From: GCA-2748575 sp965222725
GTDB taxonomy: Bacteria > Pseudomonadota > Gammaproteobacteria > Pseudomonadales > Ketobacteraceae
DNA length: 64,000 nt
NCBI GenBank assembly: GCA_965222725.1
Contig: OZ244969.1
Coordinates: 3,658,001 to 3,722,000, forward strand
Direction: 5' to 3'
The notes beneath the pieces were generated by a model. It did not search any database, was not told the origin of the DNA, and saw nothing but the letters and a program-made list of their open reading frames with translations. Shown here piece after piece: positions 1-7,275 of this stretch. Position numbers and translations under genes: made by a program. Within the stretch, counting starts at the first letter, position 1. The number at the start of each line of letters is the position of its first letter.

Positions 1-286
1 GTAACTGTGGTTATTTTTTGTCTGTTACTTATCTAAGCAGGGCAGATACATTGGTACTAAGGTGTCTGTTCAAATTTCTGGCGTTACCGGTGCTGCTTGA
101 AAACTAATCCCTAAGTGCTTGATTTATGGTGGCTGAAAATTTGACGCCTAAAGCCCTTTGTAACCGTCTGTAACGCAATGTAATTGGCAAGCTAAGTGCA
201 ATTTACCCCCTTGATGCAGTCGTCTTTATAACAAGACAGAAAAACCAAAAACCATAAATCAGCATTGCATTTCTGGGTGGGTAACA
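1..286. other. left-edge intergenic region
   Basis: No open frame with a convincing start or family signature is visible before the lipase gene. The stretch is AT-rich and presumably holds the lipase promoter, but I see no clear -35/-10 pair, operator or RNA gene. Confidence 0.5.
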
Positions 287-1264
287 ATGAAAAATCTCCT
301 CGCATTGTCATTTATTACCATGACACTTCTGTCATTCAATACCCTGGCTGGACCTCACAACGGATACAAAACCTGTTCCTGGTGGGATGTCTATTGTCAG
401 AACAAGCATCGCTACAATACCAAGTACCCCATTGTCCTGGTTCACGGTGTCACCGGCTGGGATGAGCTGCTGGGGTTTGTTGAATACTTTCACGATATTC
501 CCGACGAACTCCGGGAAGGGCGCGCCAAAGTCTATGTGCCCAATGTTACTGCCTGGCACGATGCCTATACCCGTGGTGAGCAGTTGCATAACTATATTGT
601 GAATTATGTGCTTCCCCATTCGGGGGCTTCCAGGGTGAACCTGATCGGCCACAGCCTGGGTGGGCCTACCATCCGTTATGTGGCCGGGGTGAATCCGGGT
701 ATCGTTGCCTCTGTCACCACGGTGAATGCCGTGAACTTCGGCTCCGGGTTCGCCGACTGGGGTATGCGTAATCTTCCGGAAGGCACCTGGTATGGCGGGG
801 TTGCCATGGACCTGCTGGATTTGCTCGGCGATATCACGGATGCGCTTTCCGGTAATCCCGAATATGAGCAGGATGCCCTGGAAGCCGTGAAGTTTATGAC
901 ATCCGCCGGTGCCGATGAGTTTAACCGCCGCTTTCCCCACGGCAAGCCGTCGGGCTGGTGCGGCGAAGGCTCCGGTAACGTCAACGGGGTTCGCTACTAT
1001 TCCTGGGGCAGTACCGGGATCTATACCAATGTGCTGGATGTGAGCGACACCTTCTTTGCCCTGACCAGCAGCCTGAGTTTCAGTGACAGCAATAACGATG
1101 GCCTGGTGCATCGCTGTTCCCAGCACTGGGGCGATGTGATCAAAAGCAATTACCGGTTGAACCATCTGGATGCCACCAACCTGTTATTTGGTATGACGGG
1201 CTGGACCGATCCCCGGGATATTTATGAAAACCATGCCTCCCGTTTGCGGGGATCAGGCCTGTAG
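287..1264 (+). CDS. secreted triacylglycerol lipase, family I
   Basis: Extracellular alpha/beta-hydrolase that should hydrolyse acylglycerols. The 325-residue product starts with a Sec signal peptide (about residues 1-21, hydrophobic core then LAGP). The oxyanion motif LVHG is at 51-54 and the nucleophile elbow GHSLGG gives S123. D271 (in NNDGLV) and H293 (in NHLD) complete the triad. C226 and C277 sit where Pseudomonas family I lipases have their single disulfide. Family I.1/I.2 enzymes usually need a dedicated foldase (Lif) encoded next door; none is seen here, so either the foldase lies elsewhere or this is a foldase-independent member. The gene is monocistronic and ends at a strong terminator. 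Family assignment is secure; substrate chain length is not visible. Confidence 0.93.
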   Translation: MKNLLALSFITMTLLSFNTLAGPHNGYKTCSWWDVYCQNKHRYNTKYPIVLVHGVTGWDELLGFVEYFHDIPDELREGRAKVYVPNVTAWHDAYTRGEQLHNYIVNYVLPHSGASRVNLIGHSLGGPTIRYVAGVNPGIVASVTTVNAVNFGSGFADWGMRNLPEGTWYGGVAMDLLDLLGDITDALSGNPEYEQDALEAVKFMTSAGADEFNRRFPHGKPSGWCGEGSGNVNGVRYYSWGSTGIYTNVLDVSDTFFALTSSLSFSDSNNDGLVHRCSQHWGDVIKSNYRLNHLDATNLLFGMTGWTDPRDIYENHASRLRGSGL

Positions 1265-1292
1265 AACAGGTACAAAAGTACCAGAATCAAGG

Positions 1293-1326
1293 AAAGCCGG
1301 GGTTGCAATACCCCGGCTTTTTTTTG
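1293..1326 (+). terminator. rho-independent terminator of the lipase gene
   Basis: Stem AAAGCCGGGG / CCCCGGCTTT with a TTGCAATA-type loop, followed by a run of T, begins 29 bases after the lipase stop codon. Confidence 0.9.
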
Positions 1327-1342
1327 GTATCCGATCTGTATA

Positions 1343-1375
1343 GTGGATAAGTTATCCACACGAATCTGTGGATAG
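1343..1375. promoter_or_regulatory. cluster of DnaA-box sequences upstream of nrdJa
   Basis: A perfect DnaA box, TTATCCACA, lies at 1352-1360. It overlaps a palindrome (GTGGATAA-G-TTATCCAC, 1343-1359) that gives a second box on the other strand, and a third near-match, TGTGGATAG, lies at 1367-1375. DnaA is known to regulate nrdAB in E. coli, so DnaA control of this class II reductase is a reasonable inference. The 1265-1648 gap holds no gene: it contains the lipase terminator, these boxes and the nrdJa promoter region. Confidence 0.55.
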
Positions 1376-1528
1376 ATACCGCTTCCCCAGACATGCCGAG
1401 CACTCCCGACTTGTGAATTATTTTTGTCCGACTGACGTGAATTTGACCATTTGATAACCGCTTTGAAATAGCGATTCCAAGTTAAAAAAAAGTGCAAAAA
1501 AATTTGGCGCGCCCCCATATCTTGTGTC

Positions 1529-1587
1529 TATAATTTTGCCGTGACACCTTATATGGTATTTAACAAAAACAAATAATTTAGGTGTCA
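1529..1587 (+). promoter_or_regulatory. putative nrdJa promoter with 8-bp inverted repeat
   Basis: TATAAT at 1529-1534 is a good -10; no strong -35 is visible at the usual spacing. Downstream, TGACACCT (1542-1549) and AGGTGTCA (1580-1587) form a perfect 8-bp inverted repeat 30 bases apart, which could be an operator or an mRNA stem. It does not match the NrdR-box consensus. Confidence 0.35.
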
Positions 1588-1648
1588 AGAGTTTAATTTC
1601 CACAATCTTTGGGATAGTCTTCACGCCCTTTTCACGGCGACCAACACA

Positions 1649-3829
1649 ATGGGATCTACGCAGAGCATGAAATCAACCATCGCTGAAGCCAACAATAATA
1701 TTGAAACCACCGTCAACGATATTCCTTTCCAGCCCACATCCATGGAAATCTGGGGGCAAAAGTACTGTCTGCGCAAAAGCGATGGTACCCCGGTGGATGC
1801 ATCCATGGAGGCATCCTATAAAAGGGTGGCCAAAGCCCTGTCCGAAGTTGAAAAAGGTAAGAAGAAGCAGGAGCACTGGTACGAGCGTTTCCTGTGGGCC
1901 CTGCGTAACGGCGCCATACCGGCTGGCCGTATTCTTTCCAATGCGGGGGCTTCTGCGTACAAATCCGATACGTCTACCATTAATTGTACCGTGTCGGGTT
2001 CAGTGATTGATTCCATGTCCGGCATTCTGGAAAAGAACTATGAAGCGGGCCTTACCCTGAAATCCGGTTGCGGTATCGGCTACGAGTTCTCCTCCCTGCG
2101 TCCCAAGGGTGCCCATGTGTCCGGCGCTGGTGCCAAAACCTCCGGTCCGCTTTCCTTTATGGATATCTTCGACAAGACCTGTTTTACGGTGTCTTCTGCC
2201 GGTGGCCGCCGTGGCGCCCAGATGGCAACCTTTGATGTATCCCACCCGGATGTGCTGGACTTTATCAAAGCCAAACGGGAAGACGGGCGTCTGCGCCAGT
2301 TCAACCTGTCTCTGCTGATCAGCGAAGAGTTTATTCAGGCGGTATTGCAGGATGCGGAATGGCCCCTGGTGTTCCCGTTCCGCGAAGGCAGCGAAGATCA
2401 TGAAAAGCTGGACCTGTATAATGAAGACCAGGTGCTGTGGCGCGAATGGCCCACCAACGTCGGCTATGTCACCAACGAACAGGGGCAGGTGGCCTGTAAG
2501 GTCTACCGTAAGGTGCTGGCCCGCAAAATCTGGCACGCCATCATGTCTTCCACGTATGACTTTGCCGAGCCCGGCTTTATCCTGATCGATAAAGTCAATG
2601 AAATGAACAATAACTGGTTCTGCGAGAACATCCGCGCCACCAACCCCTGTGGGGAGCAGCCGCTGCCGCCTTATGGCAGCTGTCTGCTGGGTTCCGTCAA
2701 CCTGACCAAGTATGTAGAGCATGCCTTTACGGAAGATGCCCGCTTTAACTGGGACAAGTTCGAGGAAGTGGTTTCCGTGTTTACCCGGATGCTGGATAAC
2801 GTGGTGGAGCAGAATGGTCTGCCTCTGGAGCAGCAGCGTCACGAAATCACCCACAAACGCCGTCACGGCATGGGCTTTCTGGGGCTGGGATCCGCACTCG
2901 CCATGCTGCGCATGAAATATGGCAGTGAAGAGGCGGTGAAATTTACAGAAGAAGTCTCAAAGCGCCTGGCACTGGCCGGCTGGAGAACCGGTGTGGAACT
3001 GGCCCGCGAGAAAGGGCCTGCACCCATCATGAATGAGGAGTACGAAGTCACTCCTTCCATGTTGCTGCACCGCCCGGAAATGGAAAAAGACGGTATTAAA
3101 GTGGGCGACAAGCTGCCCGGCAAAATATTGCACGCCAAATACAGCCGCTATATGCAGCGCCTGGCAGAAGCCGATCCGGCTCTGGTGGACACCATTGCCA
3201 AAGAGGGTGCCCGCTTTACTCACCATTCCTCGATTGCGCCCACGGGTACGATTTCACTGTCCATGGCCAATAACGCCTCTAACGGTATTGAGCCCAGCTT
3301 TGCTCACCATTACTTCCGTAATGTGATCAAGGAAGGTAAAAAGTCCAAAGAGAAAGTGGATGTGTTTTCCTTCGAGCTGCTGGCTTACCGTGCCATGGTA
3401 AATGAAAAGGCCATGCCATATACCGAGGACGATGCCTGCAAACTGCCGGAATACTTTATTACGACCGATGATGTGAAGCCGGAACAGCACGTGGACATGC
3501 AGGCTGCGGCCCAGAAATGGGTGGATTCCTCCATTTCCAAAACCATCAATGTTGCGACCGATATCGAATATGATAAATTCCGCGATATCTACCTGTATGC
3601 TTACCGCAAGGGCCTGAAGGGCTGTACTACCTTCCGGTTTAACCCCGAAGCCTTCCAGGGTGTGCTGGTACGGGAAGACGATATCGCCAAAACCACCTAT
3701 CGCTTCACGCTGGAAGATGGCACGGTATTCGAAGCCAAGGGTAATGAAGAAGTGGAATACGACGGTGAAGTCCATACCGCCGCCAACCTGTACGATGCCT
3801 TGAAAGAAGGCTATTACGGCAAGTTATAA
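1649..3829 (+). CDS. nrdJa: adenosylcobalamin-dependent (class II) ribonucleotide reductase, catalytic subunit NrdJa
   Basis: Catalyses O2-independent reduction of ribonucleotides using a B12-generated thiyl radical. The 726 residues contain the reductase core: C113 (TINCTVSG) and C345 (GSCLLGS) are the redox pair, and N332-P-C334-G-E336 is the active-site N/C/E set with C334 as thiyl radical. APTGTISL is the phosphate-binding motif. The protein stops before the C-terminal cysteine tail, which is supplied by the next gene; the size and split match P. aeruginosa NrdJa/NrdJb. The start is uncertain: the first ATG lacks a clear Shine-Dalgarno sequence, and ATG at 1667 is an alternative. The upstream region holds DnaA-type boxes and an inverted repeat. 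Confidence 0.95.
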   Translation: MGSTQSMKSTIAEANNNIETTVNDIPFQPTSMEIWGQKYCLRKSDGTPVDASMEASYKRVAKALSEVEKGKKKQEHWYERFLWALRNGAIPAGRILSNAGASAYKSDTSTINCTVSGSVIDSMSGILEKNYEAGLTLKSGCGIGYEFSSLRPKGAHVSGAGAKTSGPLSFMDIFDKTCFTVSSAGGRRGAQMATFDVSHPDVLDFIKAKREDGRLRQFNLSLLISEEFIQAVLQDAEWPLVFPFREGSEDHEKLDLYNEDQVLWREWPTNVGYVTNEQGQVACKVYRKVLARKIWHAIMSSTYDFAEPGFILIDKVNEMNNNWFCENIRATNPCGEQPLPPYGSCLLGSVNLTKYVEHAFTEDARFNWDKFEEVVSVFTRMLDNVVEQNGLPLEQQRHEITHKRRHGMGFLGLGSALAMLRMKYGSEEAVKFTEEVSKRLALAGWRTGVELAREKGPAPIMNEEYEVTPSMLLHRPEMEKDGIKVGDKLPGKILHAKYSRYMQRLAEADPALVDTIAKEGARFTHHSSIAPTGTISLSMANNASNGIEPSFAHHYFRNVIKEGKKSKEKVDVFSFELLAYRAMVNEKAMPYTEDDACKLPEYFITTDDVKPEQHVDMQAAAQKWVDSSISKTINVATDIEYDKFRDIYLYAYRKGLKGCTTFRFNPEAFQGVLVREDDIAKTTYRFTLEDGTVFEAKGNEEVEYDGEVHTAANLYDALKEGYYGKL

Positions 3830-3895
3830 GGGCGGTACCTGTTAGGGATTAAATCTCCATCGGGTACACAGAGACAGAACAAAAGGTTTGCTAAA

Positions 3896-4600
3896 ATGAC
3901 TAAAGAGATCAAAGGAAAAATCGTTGGCTACGAGGTTGTGAAGCCCGAAGACAAAGCCAAAGAAGCGGCACCACAACCCAAGAAAGAAACCAAGGCAGAT
4001 GTCGTGCACATGCATGAAAAAGTAGAGCGCCCGGAAATGCTCATGGGCTCTACTTACAAGATCAAAACGCCTTTATCCGAACACGCACTCTATATCACTA
4101 TCAATGATATCGTGCTTAACCCGGGTACCGAACACGAGCTGCGTCGTCCGTTCGAGGTGTTTATCAACTCCAAAAACATGGAGCACTTCCAGTGGGTGCT
4201 GGCGCTGACACGGGTTGTGTCTGCCGTGTTCCGCAAGGGCGGTGATGTGACCTTCCTGGTGGAAGAGCTCAAAGGGGTGTTCGATCCCAAAGGCGGTTAC
4301 TTCAAGAAAGGTGGCAAGTTCATGCCATCACTGGTGGCGGAAATCGGTGAAGCTATCGAGGATCACCTGAAGAATATCGGCATGATCAAAGCCGATATCG
4401 ATCCCCACCAGCAGGCTTATATCGAAGCCAAGAAGAAGGAACTCAGCGCAAAAAAGATTGAAGAGGAAGTCATTGCTGAAGAAGCCAGCGCTGATTTTCC
4501 TTCCAATGCGCAAGTGTGTGTAAAATGCCATACCAAAGCCGTGATTTTCACCGACGGCTGCATGACCTGCCTGAACTGTGGTGATTCCAAGTGCGGGTAA
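3896..4600 (+). CDS. nrdJb: class II ribonucleotide reductase C-terminal subunit NrdJb
   Basis: Detached C-terminal part of the class II reductase, 234 residues. It contains the TSCPD-type region (about 80-165, with the run around FRKGGDVTF and the segment GGYFKKGGKFMPS). It ends in a cysteine-rich redox tail: C208-x2-C211, C222-x2-C225-x2-C228 and C233 in the final SKCG. In single-chain enzymes this tail shuttles electrons from thioredoxin or glutaredoxin to the active site. The gene starts 66 bases after nrdJa on the same strand and ends at a strong terminator, so the two form one operon. An alanine/lysine-rich linker (about 20-40 and 170-195) joins the parts. Confidence 0.92.
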   Translation: MTKEIKGKIVGYEVVKPEDKAKEAAPQPKKETKADVVHMHEKVERPEMLMGSTYKIKTPLSEHALYITINDIVLNPGTEHELRRPFEVFINSKNMEHFQWVLALTRVVSAVFRKGGDVTFLVEELKGVFDPKGGYFKKGGKFMPSLVAEIGEAIEDHLKNIGMIKADIDPHQQAYIEAKKKELSAKKIEEEVIAEEASADFPSNAQVCVKCHTKAVIFTDGCMTCLNCGDSKCG

Positions 4601-4644
4601 CAGGGTAGGGTATTTACACCTGTTCGGAATTCGCTTCTGAATTG

Positions 4645-4673
4645 AAAAAAGCCGGGTTTTCCGGCTTTTTTTG
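4645..4673 (+). terminator. terminator of the nrdJab operon
   Basis: Stem AAAAAAGCCGG / CCGGCTTTTTT with a GTTTT loop ends in a T-run 45 bases after the nrdJb stop. Confidence 0.9.
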
Positions 4674-4754
4674 TTTGTGGGGGCTTCGTCTGCTGAGCGC
4701 CGTGAGTGACTTTTGACTGGCGTGTGATCGGGGCTTTTTGCATCAGCTACTTAA

Positions 4755-4937
4755 AAAAACTATGCTCAGGCGTATGCACTTATCACCAGCTGCTTGCTGG
4801 TAGCCATATTTGCCTCGAATTTCCCGGAAGCCATGGTGGGTGGGCTTGTCAAAGGGCTGGAAGGTAATACCCTGGCTGTCGTTTTATCTTTTGCCACGGC
4901 GCTGGGTTTTGTATTGTCTTTTGCGTTGGCGTATTGA
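4755..4937 (+). pseudogene. remnant of a small membrane protein gene, no start codon
   Basis: The 4673-5101 gap has no intact gene. One frame (AAA AAC at 4755 to TGA at 4937) encodes about 60 residues with two convincing hydrophobic helices (LITSCLLVAIFAS and VVLSFATALGFVLSFALAY) joined by a polar loop. An in-frame TAA precedes it at 4752, and no ATG, GTG or TTG with a ribosome-binding site is at its head. It looks like the 3' end of a decayed transporter-like gene. I do not recognise the family. It might instead be read from an internal weak start. Confidence 0.35.
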
Positions 4938-5101
4938 TTGAAGTGTTTAGTCGAGGGGTTGGGATAAGCGCGAACAAACGCGTGTTTGGGCCGGATGAAT
5001 ATTGTAAAGCTAGATAGAAATTGTTTATGCTAGCGGAATCCGAATCTCGGCACATACGCTGAGTTTTTTAATAGGGCTCTGATACAGGGAGGTACCGCTC
5101 A

Positions 5102-6775
5102 GTGTCCACAGTATATCGTTTTTTTCTCATCCTGCTTTTACCTGTTCTATTAAACGCCTGTAAATTAACCGTTATCAATGAGGGTGGCGGTATCATTCAA
5201 TCTGAGCCTGGTGTAATTGATTGTGGTGATATATGTACAGCCAGTTTTAATGAGCAAACAGAAATCATTTTAACTGCCGTTCCCGATCCGGGGTATGAAT
5301 TCGCTGGTTGGCAGGGAGCCTGTGAAGGCGATCAGTCCTGTGAGCTGGTGCTTAGCGGTACCTCAGGTAATAAATCGGTGACCGCCAGTTTTACCTTCGT
5401 GGGGCTGGACTCCGACGGTGACGGAGTGCTGGACGATGTCGACATGTTTCCTGATGATCCTGGGGAATGGAATGATTTCGATGAAGATGGTGTGGGTGAC
5501 AATGCTGATACGGATGACGATGCCGATGGGTTCCCTGATGGATCAGACCCTTTCCCATTAGATTCTGACAGGCCTCAATGGGTAAAAGCAGTGCATCACG
5601 AGATACCTTCTGACGGCAGTAATGCCTATTTTGCGTTGAGTGTAGACGGGCTTGGTGATGTTAACGGTGATGGGTTCGACGACTTCATAGTTGGCCGAAA
5701 GCCACGTAATCAGGCCACAGTATATTCTGGTTTTGATGCCACTCCTATTATTACACTGGAAGGATCGCTCTATTCCAACTTTGGGGAAATTGTGCATTCC
5801 ATTGGCGATATCAGTAATGACGGCATCCATGATTATGCAGTTTCTGCGCCCATTAAAAAAACGGTGTTCGTTTATTCCGGTGCGACGGGCAGCCAGCTGT
5901 TTGAATGGGTGGGCGGATATTCCTATGGAGAAGCAATGGCGCCTGCTGGCGATGTAAATAACGATGGCATTCCCGATGTGGTTATAGGTGCACCAATGGA
6001 GACAATTGTCACCGAGTTTTCTGAACATCAGCGTGCAGGTTCTGTTGAAGTCCGTTCTGGCGCTGACGGTGCCGTATTGCACCGTATTGAAGGTAGCGCC
6101 GCGAATGGTTACCTTGGCCGATCTGTAACCGGGCTGGGTGACATCAATAGTGACGGTTACGCTGACTTTGCTATTAAGCAATTCTCCTCCAGCACAAGTA
6201 ATCAGGTGGGTATCTACATCTACTCAGGAAAAACGGGAACCATACTGAGAACCATAGTAGGGAACTACGGCAGCGTATTTGGCCGTAGTTTGGCCAATCT
6301 GGGTGATATTGATGGTGATGGGTTTAATGATTTAGGTGTTGCGCATACCGAGGGATCGACGGCTGACAATGGTTATGTGGCGATCATATCCAGTCAGACG
6401 GGTGACTGGATATCCTCAAAAACAGGCGAACCCTACAGCAGGGCTGGATATGGCATTGAACCTGTCAACGATCACGATGGGGATGGAACCAACGACTTTT
6501 TAATGAGTTTGCATCAGAAAGGAAATGGCAAAGCATGGCTGGTATCCGGGGCGACCAATGAAACGCTATTTGAGTTTATTGGCGATCCTGCGGATGATGG
6601 TTACGGATACGCTCTCGGGTATGCCGGTGATGTTAATGGGGATTCGATTGCAGATTATATAGTGGGCGCAGCAGAGAATGGCAGAGTTGAGGTCGTGAGC
6701 ATTTTACTGGATAGTGACGGTGACGGAATAGCTGATCTGTATGATGCGTTCCCAATGGGTGATGAACCTCGCTGA
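5102..6775 (+). CDS. FG-GAP repeat lipoprotein with thrombospondin type-3 repeats
   Basis: Predicted surface or periplasmic lipoprotein of 557 residues, probably a calcium-stabilised binding protein. GTG start, supported by AGGGAGG 9 bases upstream. Lipobox LNAC gives C20 as the lipidated cysteine. Residues about 20-100 resemble a divergent InlB-type B repeat (paired cysteines, GYEFAGW). Residues about 103-158 are Asp-rich type-3 repeats (DSDGDGVLDD and following), and a last copy sits near the C-terminus. Between them are seven FG-GAP/VCBS cores of the GDVNGDGFDDFIVG type (GDVN, GDIS, GDVN, GDIN, GDID, NDHD, GDVN), enough for a seven-bladed integrin-like propeller. The gene looks more AT-rich than its neighbours and sits beside a gene remnant, suggesting transfer. 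Ligand unknown. Confidence 0.85.
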   Translation: MSTVYRFFLILLLPVLLNACKLTVINEGGGIIQSEPGVIDCGDICTASFNEQTEIILTAVPDPGYEFAGWQGACEGDQSCELVLSGTSGNKSVTASFTFVGLDSDGDGVLDDVDMFPDDPGEWNDFDEDGVGDNADTDDDADGFPDGSDPFPLDSDRPQWVKAVHHEIPSDGSNAYFALSVDGLGDVNGDGFDDFIVGRKPRNQATVYSGFDATPIITLEGSLYSNFGEIVHSIGDISNDGIHDYAVSAPIKKTVFVYSGATGSQLFEWVGGYSYGEAMAPAGDVNNDGIPDVVIGAPMETIVTEFSEHQRAGSVEVRSGADGAVLHRIEGSAANGYLGRSVTGLGDINSDGYADFAIKQFSSSTSNQVGIYIYSGKTGTILRTIVGNYGSVFGRSLANLGDIDGDGFNDLGVAHTEGSTADNGYVAIISSQTGDWISSKTGEPYSRAGYGIEPVNDHDGDGTNDFLMSLHQKGNGKAWLVSGATNETLFEFIGDPADDGYGYALGYAGDVNGDSIADYIVGAAENGRVEVVSILLDSDGDGIADLYDAFPMGDEPR

Positions 6776-6893
6776 GAACAGTTCCAGACCCAATTCATCC
6801 GGTCATAGAGAATATTCGAGTAACAAAAGACATTTATGATTACATGAAAGATATAAACATGACCTGATCCTATATCCACTAATCAATACCTCA

Positions 6894-6947
6894 GGCTTCA
6901 CACCAATGGCTGTGTGAAGCCCTAACCGGGATTGTTCCTGGTTAGGG
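6894..6947. repeat. two adjacent hairpins in a 500-base gene-free stretch
   Basis: The 6776-7275 gap holds no gene I can support. GGCTTCACAC (6894-6903) pairs perfectly with GTGTGAAGCC (6912-6921). Immediately after, CCCTAACC (6920-6927) pairs with GGTTAGGG (6940-6947). Neither is followed by a T-run on either strand, so these are not ordinary terminators. Confidence 0.5.
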
Positions 6948-7205
6948 TGCAACAAATAAAAACTTAAACTACACACGCAGTTAACCAATCACTTGTCCAA
7001 CTTCCCGTTGTCTGGACATAAACCAGGTTGCGAAGGATTGTTTATTCAATCTTAACATTCTCTATCATTGGAATCTCTACTGCTGCTCAGAAACAGAATT
7101 CAGTATATGGCGGACGCCATGTCGAATATCAGAATTGCGCTGAATCAAATGGATTTGGAGAAGAGTCGCCTACGAGCTTGATGATTTGGATGAATAGAGG
7201 GAGTT

Positions 7206-7243
7206 ACCATCGGCTTCTACACCAAAAGCCGATGGTAGTTTTT
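7206..7243 (+). terminator. plus-strand terminator without an obvious gene
   Basis: An 11-bp perfect stem, ACCATCGGCTT (7206-7216) with AAGCCGATGGT (7226-7236), is followed by AGTTTTTC. The polarity fits only plus-strand transcription. The nearest plus-strand gene ends 430 bases upstream, so it either ends a long 3' region or a small transcript within the gap. Confidence 0.65.
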
Positions 7244-7275
7244 CGATGCTTTAATTGTTGCTGAAAGACGGGATA

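Noticed and set aside
332..1165. 277-codon open frame antisense to the lipase gene
   Set aside because: It lies wholly within a gene with a complete lipase triad, has no family match and no ribosome-binding site; it is a codon-bias shadow.
1542..1587. NrdR box at the nrdJa promoter
   Set aside because: The inverted repeat TGACACCT/AGGTGTCA has the wrong sequence and spacing for the NrdR consensus.
7028..7264. 78-codon frame with a signal-peptide-like start (TTG)
   Set aside because: Its 3' end runs through the strong terminator hairpin at 7206-7236, it lacks a ribosome-binding site, and the sequence after the hydrophobic stretch is not protein-like.
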